Part shown: positions 17,998 through 27,141 of the stretch, in pieces
How positions within the stretch are numbered: position 1 is the stretch's first letter
Layout: each line of letters opens with the position of its first letter
From: Propionibacteriaceae bacterium
Lineage (GTDB): Bacteria > Actinomycetota > Actinomycetes > Propionibacteriales > Propionibacteriaceae
Length of the DNA: 64,000 bases
Assembly: GCA_025965155.1 (NCBI GenBank)
Contig: JAOPXN010000099.1
Span: 1 to 64,000 of the forward strand
Direction: 5' to 3'
Position numbers and translations under genes: made by a program
The notes under the pieces: generated by a model
Database searches by the model: none
Told to the model about the DNA's origin: nothing
What the model saw: only the letters and a program-made list of their open reading frames with translations

Positions 17998-19627
17998 GCT
18001 TGCGGTAGGCCCATCGGGCCGGCGCTAGGCGGGCAATGCGCCTGACTGCGGGCTCCAGCGGCGACGGGACGCTGGCGCGCAGCCGCTTCACCACCGGCTG
18101 CGGTCCGGACGGCTTCTTCGCGGCCGGCCGCGCCGCGCCGGCGCCGGCTCCGGACTGAGTCGTGCCGGTCTTCTTCGTTGTGCCGGCCTGCTTTGACGCA
18201 GCCTTGGGAGCAGCCTTCGAAGCGGGCTTGGCCGCAGTTGCCGGCGTCGTCACCACCTTCATCGCCCCGACCGCGGAGATGTCCAGGCTGAGACCGGTGG
18301 GGATCGGCTTGGCACCGCCGAACTGGACCGACAAGGCGGCCCTGCCTGGTAAGCCGCTGACGTAACACTCCACGAACGCCTGCTCCCCATCACAGACCAG
18401 CGTCGCCGGCAGCGGCAGTGAGCCGATCAGCAGATGCCCAGGGTAGGTGCCTGTTCCCTCGACGTACAGGGCGGGCACCATCAGCTTCAGCAGCGAGCCG
18501 GCCACGCTCTCGGTCACCTGGGCGTCGTCGGCCGATGCGCGCCCCACCAGTCCGTGCTGGACTGCGCCGACGTCCAGGACCATCCGGCCGTCGGAGCTGG
18601 TGACCACGAAACCCCGGCCGTCCAGCAGTGCAGGTGGCACCTCTGCCTGGGCCAGCGTGATAGCCCGCTCCCGCCCCGCGACCGCGATCCGGACGACGAT
18701 CTGCCAGAGCCCGTCGGGGAGGGTCTGGCCCAGCGCCGCCTGCTCCGGATCGATGAGCGCGTCGAGCGACCAGCTGCCGTGGCGGGGTGAGCCGCCGGTC
18801 GAGCCGGCGGTGTCCGGAGCCGGAGCGTCCGCCGAGCTCTCCTCGCCGGTCTGGAAGGTCAGGGCCGCCGGTACGGCGAACTCCTCGCCCGTCACCGAGT
18901 GCTGCAGGGCGACGACGATCCGCGCGTCCTCGGCCGGCTCGCCGGCCTCCCGCTCCACCGTGAGCTGCAGCTGCAGCTGCGCGTCAACCCAGTGCACGCT
19001 CGGATGGCCCCCTGGTGGCACCTCGATCCCCTCGGCATCGGGCCCCAGCAGCACGGGATAGTCGGCGTAGCCGGCAACAGCGTCGGTCCGCGCCAGTATC
19101 TGGTCGGCGAAGCCACGCTGGCCGGGAAGCCGGTCGACGTCAAGCAGCAAGGATCGGCGCACCAGAACCGCGTCGGCAGCCAGCGAGGGAGCCAGGTCGT
19201 CGCCGAGGATGCGGGGTCGGTTCGCCGGCACCAGCGCCAGGTCGCTGGCACCGTTGCGGATGGTACGTCCGACCACGACCTCGGCCTGGTGTTCTTCGGC
19301 GAACTGCACCAGGCGCTCCAGGGCTTGGGGCAGCAGCCGGTGCGCGGGTTGCACCACCAGCACGTAGTCGCCGGTGGCCGCGGCCAACGCCACCATGATC
19401 AGCTCCTCGTCGGTGGCGTTACCCGGACCGCCGGTGAGCTTCACGTTGGGGCGGCTGGCGGCGAGCCGGCGCAGCCGCTGCAGTGTGCCGTCGGTGGAAC
19501 CCCAGTCGGCGTAGACCGTTTCGAACCGGTCGTACGGCAGGCTCTGCGCGTCCAGTGAGTTGATCAAGCTAAAGGTCGAGCTGTTGGGGTTACGGGTCGG
19601 AACGAGCACGCTCACGGACTCAGGCAT
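17987..19627 (-). CDS. Family 2 glycosyltransferase with long C-terminal extension
   Basis: A 546-residue protein. Residues ~1-220 are a GT-A domain: VSVLVPTRNPNSSTFSLINS at the start, then YADWGSTDGT in place of the usual DDGS, and a long stretch ending in DADAV-like acidic positions. The expected D-D/S motif is therefore modified (ADWGSTD), which is seen in some active GT2 enzymes. Residues ~230-450 look like beta-rich, immunoglobulin-like segments without a clear family. After that comes a Lys/Ala/Thr-rich linker (around 455-505) and a basic tail. The start MPESVSV at 19627 is used because the extension upstream has no GT-like sequence. It lies 59 bp downstream of rmlA on the same strand and is likely in one operon with it. 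Confidence 0.82.
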   Translation of the reverse strand: MPESVSVLVPTRNPNSSTFSLINSLDAQSLPYDRFETVYADWGSTDGTLQRLRRLAASRPNVKLTGGPGNATDEELIMVALAAATGDYVLVVQPAHRLLPQALERLVQFAEEHQAEVVVGRTIRNGASDLALVPANRPRILGDDLAPSLAADAVLVRRSLLLDVDRLPGQRGFADQILARTDAVAGYADYPVLLGPDAEGIEVPPGGHPSVHWVDAQLQLQLTVEREAGEPAEDARIVVALQHSVTGEEFAVPAALTFQTGEESSADAPAPDTAGSTGGSPRHGSWSLDALIDPEQAALGQTLPDGLWQIVVRIAVAGRERAITLAQAEVPPALLDGRGFVVTSSDGRMVLDVGAVQHGLVGRASADDAQVTESVAGSLLKLMVPALYVEGTGTYPGHLLIGSLPLPATLVCDGEQAFVECYVSGLPGRAALSVQFGGAKPIPTGLSLDISAVGAMKVVTTPATAAKPASKAAPKAASKQAGTTKKTGTTQSGAGAGAARPAAKKPSGPQPVVKRLRASVPSPLEPAVRRIARLAPARWAYRKLTQ

Positions 19628-19686
19628 GCACGCATTGTGCCATCCGCTCCCAGGTCCTTGACTCTGTTGCTGGACCGGTGTCGGTT

Positions 19687-20571
19687 TCACTGGGTCAGAC
19701 CGGTCTGGTGCCGCTCCAGGATCGCCAGCAGGTACTTTCCATAGCCTGACTTCTCCAGCGCCAGCGCTCGGGCTCTCAGCTCGTCGTCGGTGAGGAAGCC
19801 CTGACGCCAGGCTGCTTCCTCCGGCGACCCAACCTTCAGTCCCTGTCGCGCCTCGAGCGTACGGACGAAGTTGTTCGCATCGTTGAGGGAGTCGAACGTG
19901 CCGGTGTCCAGCCACGCCGTCCCTCGGGGAAGGACACCAACCTGGAGCTTGCCGGCCGCCAGGTAGGCGCTGTTGATGTCGGTGATCTCATACTCGCCGC
20001 GGGGTGACGGCTGCAGCTCGCGCGCGATCGCGACCACGTCGTTGTCGTAGAAGTACAGCCCCGGGACTGCGTAGTTCGACTTGGGCTTCTCCGGCTTCTC
20101 CTCCAGCGAGATGGCCTTGCCCTCGTCGTCGAACTCGACCACACCGTACGCGCCGGGGTCGGCCATCCAGTACGCGAACACGGCACCACCGTCGACGTCT
20201 TGGAACCTGCGCAGCTGATGGCCGAGCCCCGGACCGTAGAAGATGTTGTCCCCGAGTATCAGCGCCACCTTGTCCCCGGCGATGAAGTCGGCGCCGATCA
20301 CGAAAGCCTGAGCCAGCCCGTCGGGAGAGGGCTGGACGGCGTAGCTCATGGAGACGCCGAACTGCGAACCGTCCCCCAGCAGCCGTTCGAACCCCGACGC
20401 CTCGTGCGGCGTGGTGATGACCAAGATGTCCCGGATACCGGCGAAGATCAGGGTGGAGAGCGGGTAGTAGATCATCGGTTTGTCGTAGACCGGAACCAGC
20501 TGCTTGCTGATTCCCAGTGTCACCGGACGAAGTCGGGTGCCGGAGCCGCCGGCCAGGATGATGCCACGCAT
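19687..20571 (-). CDS. rfbA: Glucose-1-phosphate thymidylyltransferase RmlA
   Basis: A 294-residue enzyme, the normal length for RmlA. It joins dTTP and glucose-1-phosphate into dTDP-glucose, the first step of dTDP-L-rhamnose synthesis. Seen: the nucleotide-binding start [16 protein letters not shown], the [16 protein letters not shown] segment, [10 protein letters not shown] with the metal aspartate, [12 protein letters not shown], and ITDINSAYL. The start is the ATG at 20571; sequence before it in the open frame is not RmlA-like. It is divergent from rmlB with about 60 bp between the starts, so one short region drives both arms of the pathway. Confidence 0.97.
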   Translation of the reverse strand: MRGIILAGGSGTRLRPVTLGISKQLVPVYDKPMIYYPLSTLIFAGIRDILVITTPHEASGFERLLGDGSQFGVSMSYAVQPSPDGLAQAFVIGADFIAGDKVALILGDNIFYGPGLGHQLRRFQDVDGGAVFAYWMADPGAYGVVEFDDEGKAISLEEKPEKPKSNYAVPGLYFYDNDVVAIARELQPSPRGEYEITDINSAYLAAGKLQVGVLPRGTAWLDTGTFDSLNDANNFVRTLEARQGLKVGSPEEAAWRQGFLTDDELRARALALEKSGYGKYLLAILERHQTGLTQ

Positions 20572-20584
20572 GGGCCAAGTCTGA

Positions 20585-21631
<1,047 letters not shown>

Positions 21632-21647
21632 AGGGCTCCGCGACAGC

Positions 21648-23054
21648 ATGAACGAGCTGCGGGTCACCCGCACCCCGATCCCCGGACTGCTCCTGATCGA
21701 CCTAACGGTGCACGGGGACAACCGTGGCTGGTTCAAGGAGAACTGGCAGCGCCAGAAGATGACGGCCGCGGGCCTGCCGGACTTCGGCCCGGTGCAGAAC
21801 AACGTCTCCTACAACGCCAAGCCTGGGGTGACTCGCGGCTTCCACGCCGAGCCGTGGGACAAGCTGGTCTCGGTCAACACCGGCGCGGTGTTCGGGGCCT
21901 GGGTTGACCTGCGCGAAGGGCCGACCTTCGGCGTCTCCTTCAACGCCACCATCGGACCGGACCGGGCCGTCTTCGTCCCGAGCGGGGTTGGCAACGCTTT
22001 CCAGACCCTGGAAGCGGGCACCGCCTACTCGTACCTGGTGAACGACCACTGGAGCGCCGAGGTAAGGGAGTCTTACGTTTTCGTCAATCTCGCGGACGAG
22101 ACCCTGGCTGTGCCATGGCCGATCCCGCTTGACCAGGCGGAGCTGTCGGCCGCGGACCGAACCCACCCGCCGCTGTCGGTGGTGCGTCCCACCGCTACGA
22201 AGAAGACGCTGATTCTCGGGGCGAACGGGCAGGTCGGCCGAGCGCTCCAACACGTGATGCCGGAGGCGGTGGCGGCGGGCCGGCTGCAGATCGACCTCAC
22301 CGATCCCACTGCACTGCGGGACGTGAACTGGCGCCACTTCGACACGGTGATCAACGCCGCCGCCTTTACGGCTGTCGATGCGGCCGAGACCGAAGTGGGT
22401 AGGCGGTTGGCCTGGGAGGTCAATGTCGCTGCGGTGGCGCGGTTGGTCGACGTGGCCCGGGCGCACCGGCTGAGGTTGGTGCACATCTCCTCCGACTACG
22501 TCTTCGACGGGACCCGGGTGGTCCACCGCGAGGACGAACCGTTCTCGCCGCTCGGGGTCTACGGTCAGACCAAGGCGGCCGGAGATGCCTTGGTGGGCAC
22601 GCTGGACCAGCACTACATTCTCCGCGCCAGCTGGGTGGTCGGCGAGGGACAAAACTTCGTCCAGACGATGGCTTCGTTGGCGGAGCGGGGTGTATCGCCG
22701 TCGGTCATCGATGACCAGTTCGGCCGCCTCACCTTCGCCCCCGACATAGCCGGGGCCATCTCACATCTGCTCCGTACTGGGGCCCAGCCCGGCGTGTACA
22801 ACGTCAGTGCGACCGGCCCGACCATGACCTGGGCCGACATCGCGGAGCACGTGTACGCCTGGTGGGGTCGGGCTCCATCGGACATATCCCGGGTCAGCAC
22901 GCAGGAGTATGCCGCCGGTAGGCCGTTCGCCCCCCGACCGCGGCACAGCACCCTGGAGCTGGAGAAGCTGGCACTCACGGGGTACCACCCGATTGACTCG
23001 GTGGCAGGGCTCCGGCGATATCTTGAGCTCAGCCACCCACGTCGGGGTCGCTGA
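21648..23054 (+). CDS. Fused dTDP-4-dehydrorhamnose 3,5-epimerase / reductase (RmlC-RmlD)
   Basis: A 468-residue bifunctional enzyme. Residues ~1-175 are a cupin of the RmlC type: GLLLIDLTVHGDNRGWFKE, then NNVSYNAKPGVTRGFHAEP with the catalytic histidine, and FVPSGVGNAFQTLE. Residues ~188-468 are an RmlD-type reductase: TLILGANGQVGRAL (NAD(P)H binding), INAAAFTAVDAAE, HISSDYVFDG and the YGQTKAAGD tyrosine/lysine pair. Together they make dTDP-L-rhamnose from the RmlB product, so rmlA, rmlB and this gene complete the pathway. The RmlC-RmlD fusion is common in some actinobacteria. The ATG at 21648 is used; the upstream frame runs into rmlB. It converges on the next gene with 21 bp between stops. 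Confidence 0.96.
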   Translation: MNELRVTRTPIPGLLLIDLTVHGDNRGWFKENWQRQKMTAAGLPDFGPVQNNVSYNAKPGVTRGFHAEPWDKLVSVNTGAVFGAWVDLREGPTFGVSFNATIGPDRAVFVPSGVGNAFQTLEAGTAYSYLVNDHWSAEVRESYVFVNLADETLAVPWPIPLDQAELSAADRTHPPLSVVRPTATKKTLILGANGQVGRALQHVMPEAVAAGRLQIDLTDPTALRDVNWRHFDTVINAAAFTAVDAAETEVGRRLAWEVNVAAVARLVDVARAHRLRLVHISSDYVFDGTRVVHREDEPFSPLGVYGQTKAAGDALVGTLDQHYILRASWVVGEGQNFVQTMASLAERGVSPSVIDDQFGRLTFAPDIAGAISHLLRTGAQPGVYNVSATGPTMTWADIAEHVYAWWGRAPSDISRVSTQEYAAGRPFAPRPRHSTLELEKLALTGYHPIDSVAGLRRYLELSHPRRGR

Positions 23055-23075
23055 GGCCGGGACCGCGCGAAAGGG

Positions 23076-24380
23076 CTAGCTGCCGACGGTGTCAGCCCCG
23101 GAGCGAATCAGCAGGCTCAGGTGCGAGTCCACCTTGATCGGCGTCGACTCATACTTGAAGGTGAGCTTGTGCACGAACGACGTGCGCAGCAGTGCCTGCA
23201 GCGATGCGTGAGTGCCGTCTTGATGCATCTTCTTCTGGATCTCGTGGGGCGGGTTCGACGACAGTGACGTGCTGAGATCGAAGTTTGCCCGGAACTCCTC
23301 ATCCGCCCAGTAGAGGGCCTCGAACATGTGATGCAGCATGAAGTAGCCCTCCTTCTTGGTATGCGTCGTCCAGTAGCCGATCAGCGCCGAGTACAGCATG
23401 CTGGCGCAATAGCTGGGCTGTCTCGCCACCAGGAACCAGGTGGAGATGCGGGGGCCGGTGTACCGGAAGGCGAACAGGTCGTCCTCCGCGAACTCCTCGA
23501 TGCGTTGCGGTGCCTCCGGGGTCACGAAGCAGGTGGAGTCCATCCAGACGCCGCCGTACCTGCTCAGCAGGGCCACCCGGAGGATGTCTGAGAAGTGTGC
23601 CCGGTCCGACTGGACCCGGTCAAAACACTCCGGAAGTTCCACGTAGTAGCTCAGGTTCGCCTCGTTCAGCATGTGTAGCGACTTGCCAAACACAGCCCTC
23701 GCCTGCATCGCACAGCGCTGGACCATCGGCGGCGCGGCTGCTTCGCCCTGCGCCCAGAAGAAGAAGACCGGGTCGGTCAGCCCGGTATCCGGGCCGGCCA
23801 CCGGAAGCTGCTTTGCCCGGTCCCGAATGTTCGCCAGGTCGGAGTAGACGAAGTTCCCAATCCGCTGCCGGTAGAGGAAGTCACGACTCTCCATCTCCAG
23901 CATGTCGTACAGGAACGGGGCGTTGTCCGGGTTGCTGGCCAGCGCCTCGCGATAGACCTGCTGGCTCTCCGCGTGCCTCCTGGCCTTCTGCAGTGTCCAC
24001 GCCAAGCGGTACAGCCACGACTCGATCGGGGTGCCCAGGTTGCAAGCCTCCTGAAACGCCTCGGCGGCACTGCTCCAGGCCCTCAACCGCTCCCGCATCA
24101 AGCCGAGCCGAAAGTATGCCTCCCGCCAGTCTGGCCTACCGGCAATGGCCTGCTCGTACTTCTCCGCCGCTGCCTTCCAGTAGCCTGACTGGTCACCAGT
24201 GTCGAGGTCGCCTCCAAGCTCGGTGACCCGGCCCACTAGATAGGCGTGCTCGGCTGCCGGCGCCTGAGCAGGATCGACGGTACTGAGAAGCTGTTGTGCG
24301 CGGCTCTGGTTACGCTCGGACACGGCTTTCCGCACCGCGGCAGCGATGGAGCCGAAGTCGGCAGATGGCGACTGGTCCAC
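23076..24380 (-). CDS. Capsular polysaccharide synthesis transferase with TPR-like N-terminus
   Basis: A 434-residue protein with a GTG start (GAGGAG about 11 nt before). Residues ~60-165 form helical repeats of the TPR type (YWKAAAEKYEQAIAGRPDWRE, then AWSSAAEAFQEACNLG and ESQQVYREALASNPDN). Residues ~195-400 fit the capsular polysaccharide synthesis family (PF05704, GT32-like): VFFFWAQGEAAAPPMVQRC, then LRVALLSRYGGVWMDSTCF, where MDST replaces the common D-x-D. This family transfers sugars from nucleotide donors in the cytoplasm. The TPR part may dock it to another enzyme of the locus. It is divergent from the glycosyltransferase-pyruvyltransferase fusion across a 367-bp gap. The acceptor is unknown. 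Confidence 0.85.
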   Translation of the reverse strand: MDQSPSADFGSIAAAVRKAVSERNQSRAQQLLSTVDPAQAPAAEHAYLVGRVTELGGDLDTGDQSGYWKAAAEKYEQAIAGRPDWREAYFRLGLMRERLRAWSSAAEAFQEACNLGTPIESWLYRLAWTLQKARRHAESQQVYREALASNPDNAPFLYDMLEMESRDFLYRQRIGNFVYSDLANIRDRAKQLPVAGPDTGLTDPVFFFWAQGEAAAPPMVQRCAMQARAVFGKSLHMLNEANLSYYVELPECFDRVQSDRAHFSDILRVALLSRYGGVWMDSTCFVTPEAPQRIEEFAEDDLFAFRYTGPRISTWFLVARQPSYCASMLYSALIGYWTTHTKKEGYFMLHHMFEALYWADEEFRANFDLSTSLSSNPPHEIQKKMHQDGTHASLQALLRTSFVHKLTFKYESTPIKVDSHLSLLIRSGADTVGS

Positions 24381-24747
24381 TTCAGATCAAACTCCTCAAC
24401 TGGTTCAGTGTCCCCGCACGACAACCAGCTTCGCTGGGCGCGGACGACTCCTCGATGGACGTACTCACTTACTCAGGCAATGCTGTCGACCCGCCTGTCC
24501 GTCAACTCTTGACAGCGTAACGGGCGCCGGCCCCTTCGCACCGTAGCGGATCCGGGGGAGCATGCATGTCGGCTGCTGCACGCCTAGTCAGCGGCGCGGC
24601 GTCAGCCTCTGGCCGACGCAGCTGAGCCTTTGTAGTGCGCAGAACGCTGGCCTCTGTGTGGGCTCTCGGACCTGGCGGATGGCACCCCGAGCCGCGGCAT
24701 CGTTGGTAGTCTCAGACCCCCAAGACGTCTTAGAACCGGAGTCCGTG
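24381..24747. other. Gene-free divergent intergenic region
   Basis: A 367-bp gap between two genes reading outwards. It has less codon structure than its neighbours and no convincing ORF. A TTGACA hexamer lies at 24509-24514 on the plus strand, but I see no good -10 at the right distance. It presumably holds the promoters of both flanking transferase genes. No hairpin or repeat was noticed. Confidence 0.5.
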
Positions 24748-27141
24748 ATGGCCAGCCAGCCAGCCATTCGTATGGTTGTACACCCGACACCCGTTGTCCT
24801 ACCTGAGGGTTCCTCCTTGCGACGGAACCCCCCGCGACCTGTTGCGCAGCGGCAGCCGGGCTACCTGGAGAAATTCGACGCGGACACCCTGTTCTACGAC
24901 ATCTTCCACGGCCAGCACTCAGTAATCCTGTCCGGTCCGCCGCTGCTCAACCTGAAGGCGGAGATCGATGCCGCAGCCTTCACGACTGACTCCGGTGAAG
25001 TGGTTCAAGCCTCACTCAATGATGCGGACAGGACGCAAGCGTCGTCGGTGGCAGCCCCGCCCCGGACAGCTTTTCTCAACTTCAGTGTCGGGGACCAACC
25101 GTTCACCGGGGCGGTCCATCCAAGTCTGCTAAGCGTGTTCGACGACAAGAATGTCTTGTTCACCAAGTCGAAGAACAACCGTCTTCGCTGGATCCACGAC
25201 TGGGTGAAGTTCCATGTTCGTCATCAGCTGATCAACGGCGTGCTGATCTACGACAACGGCTCCACCGACTACCGACCCGAGGATGTACTCGAGTGCATCG
25301 GAGGGATCGCAGGAGTGGAGACAGCTGTCGTGGTCAGCTGGCCCTTCAAGTTCGGACCTCAGGGCGGTTCTTGGGAGGGTCTGAAGAACGCTCCCTGGGA
25401 CTCGGACTTCTCTGAGTACGGCATCATCGAACACGCCCGTCACCGATTCCTGGCCAACGCCCACTGTGTCATCTCAGCCGACATCGATGAGCTGGTGATC
25501 TCCGAGGACGATGAGCCGGTGGTGAAGAAGCTGGAGAAGTCAGAGCATTCCGTGCTGTCCTACGTCGGCCGGTGGATTGAGGCAACTTCACCCGGCGACG
25601 TGGGAATCCCGAGCTTCACTGACTTCTTGTACTACGACAGCCGGCGCGGGCTGGCGACCCCGAAATGGTCCGCGTGTCCGCAGAAGATTCCCGATGCCCG
25701 GCAGTGGCGAACCCATAACGTGCTGGGCGTTCCGATGGAGACCACCGAGCTCGTCAGGCACCGCCACTTCATGGGAATCACCACCAACTGGAAGTTCGAC
25801 CGCACCTCCGCTGCCAACCACTGGACCCAGGCCGCCATCACCGGCGGCCAGCATCTGGTCCTCGACCAGAAGCTGAAGGACACACTCGCCGACCTCGACC
25901 CGCTGGCGGTCGACGTGGCGCCCGGCGGCCGGCCATCCACGGCGACCACCGATGTCTCCGGGCAGCGCCTGATCGAGATCCGTGAACAGCTCCTCGCTGC
26001 CGAGCAGCTTCCTCAGCCGCTGGTCCGAGAGTGGTTCCACTCCCCATCAACTCTTGTCCTGGACTACCAGTGGGCCAGGGAGGGCATTGCGTTCGACATC
26101 CGTGCGGACGAGGAGGCCTTCAGCGTCACCCTGGTGGGGAGGCGACCCTCTGCGCGGGCGTACGTGGCGTCGCTGATGAAGGGGTTTGGCCGGGCGGTCG
26201 CACAGCCGGATGGCAAGTTCGTAGTGGCGCGGGTATCGGCCCACCTGCCGACAGCGGAACTCGCCCGGGAGATCCTGGCAGCGATCGCTGCTGTCTACGC
26301 CGCCGCCGCCAATGCCGTCCGAGAGACGGACCCAATCAAGGAGTCGGAGGTCCCGGCGTACTGGTGGGATGATCGGACCAACTTCGGCGACCTGCTGGCG
26401 CCGTGGGTGGTCGAGCTCGTCACGGGGCGACGAGCGCACAACACCAGGGGCCGTCCCGGAGCCGGCGACGCCTTGGTGTCGGTGGGCTCACTGATCAACC
26501 AGCTGGAACGACCAGGCCTGGACATCTGGGGGTCAGGGGTGATCGCCGCCTTGCGCCGGGACGCGATCGCTCGGCTCCGGACCAGGAAGCCGAGAAAGAT
26601 CCACGCTGTCCGTGGCTGGTTGACTCGGCGGGAGCTGATCACGGGACTTGGCTGGGAAGTACCTGAGGTCTTCGGCGACCCGGCCCTGCTCCTGCCGCGG
26701 TTCTTCTCCCCACCGACACGTGCGGCTGCTGGTGAGACGCTGGTCATCCCGCACTACCAACACAAGGCCCTCTTCGCGGGTTTGCACGATGACGCGGCCA
26801 GGGTGGTGGATGTCGAGCGGGATGCTATGACCGTAGTCAGCGAGATTGCCGGCGCATCGCGCATCATCGCGACGTCGCTGCACGGCATCATCATCGCCCA
26901 CGCGTACGGCGTTCCGTGGACCTGGCTCGCAGTGGGGGATCTGACCCTGGCCGGAGACCAGTTCAAGTTCGAAGACTTCTTCACGGTGCTCGACCGTCAG
27001 GCCGTCTCCCAGTCCGTCGCCTATCAGGCCGATATCCCGGAGCTGAAGATGAAGCCGCTCGCCGACAAGGCGACCGTGCCGGCCAGCCGGTACACCTTCG
27101 ATGAGTTGCTGCAGGCATTCCCGGCGAACTTCCGGGGTTAA
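24748..27141 (+). CDS. Glycosyltransferase / polysaccharide pyruvyltransferase fusion
   Basis: A 797-residue protein starting at an ATG with GGAG about 6 nt upstream. Residues ~125-340 resemble GT92/GT2-like glycosyltransferases acting on side chains: VLFTKSKNNRLRWIHDWV, GVLIYDNGSTDY, and VISADIDELVIS as the acidic metal site. Residues ~530-745 match polysaccharide pyruvyltransferases (PF04230): YWWDDRTNFGDLLAPWVV, VSVGSLINQL, DIWGSGVI, FGDPALLLPRFF and TSLHGIIIAHAYGVPW. These enzymes move pyruvate from phosphoenolpyruvate onto a sugar as a ketal, giving an acidic polymer. The fusion suggests one sugar is added and pyruvylated by the same protein. It converges on the TagF-like/GT4 gene with a 4-bp overlap of stops. 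The order of action is inferred. Confidence 0.87.
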   Translation: MASQPAIRMVVHPTPVVLPEGSSLRRNPPRPVAQRQPGYLEKFDADTLFYDIFHGQHSVILSGPPLLNLKAEIDAAAFTTDSGEVVQASLNDADRTQASSVAAPPRTAFLNFSVGDQPFTGAVHPSLLSVFDDKNVLFTKSKNNRLRWIHDWVKFHVRHQLINGVLIYDNGSTDYRPEDVLECIGGIAGVETAVVVSWPFKFGPQGGSWEGLKNAPWDSDFSEYGIIEHARHRFLANAHCVISADIDELVISEDDEPVVKKLEKSEHSVLSYVGRWIEATSPGDVGIPSFTDFLYYDSRRGLATPKWSACPQKIPDARQWRTHNVLGVPMETTELVRHRHFMGITTNWKFDRTSAANHWTQAAITGGQHLVLDQKLKDTLADLDPLAVDVAPGGRPSTATTDVSGQRLIEIREQLLAAEQLPQPLVREWFHSPSTLVLDYQWAREGIAFDIRADEEAFSVTLVGRRPSARAYVASLMKGFGRAVAQPDGKFVVARVSAHLPTAELAREILAAIAAVYAAAANAVRETDPIKESEVPAYWWDDRTNFGDLLAPWVVELVTGRRAHNTRGRPGAGDALVSVGSLINQLERPGLDIWGSGVIAALRRDAIARLRTRKPRKIHAVRGWLTRRELITGLGWEVPEVFGDPALLLPRFFSPPTRAAAGETLVIPHYQHKALFAGLHDDAARVVDVERDAMTVVSEIAGASRIIATSLHGIIIAHAYGVPWTWLAVGDLTLAGDQFKFEDFFTVLDRQAVSQSVAYQADIPELKMKPLADKATVPASRYTFDELLQAFPANFRG

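Noticed and set aside
24509-24514. TTGACA as a promoter -35
   Set aside because: No acceptable -10 hexamer at 16-18 nt on the plus strand, so a promoter call is not supported.
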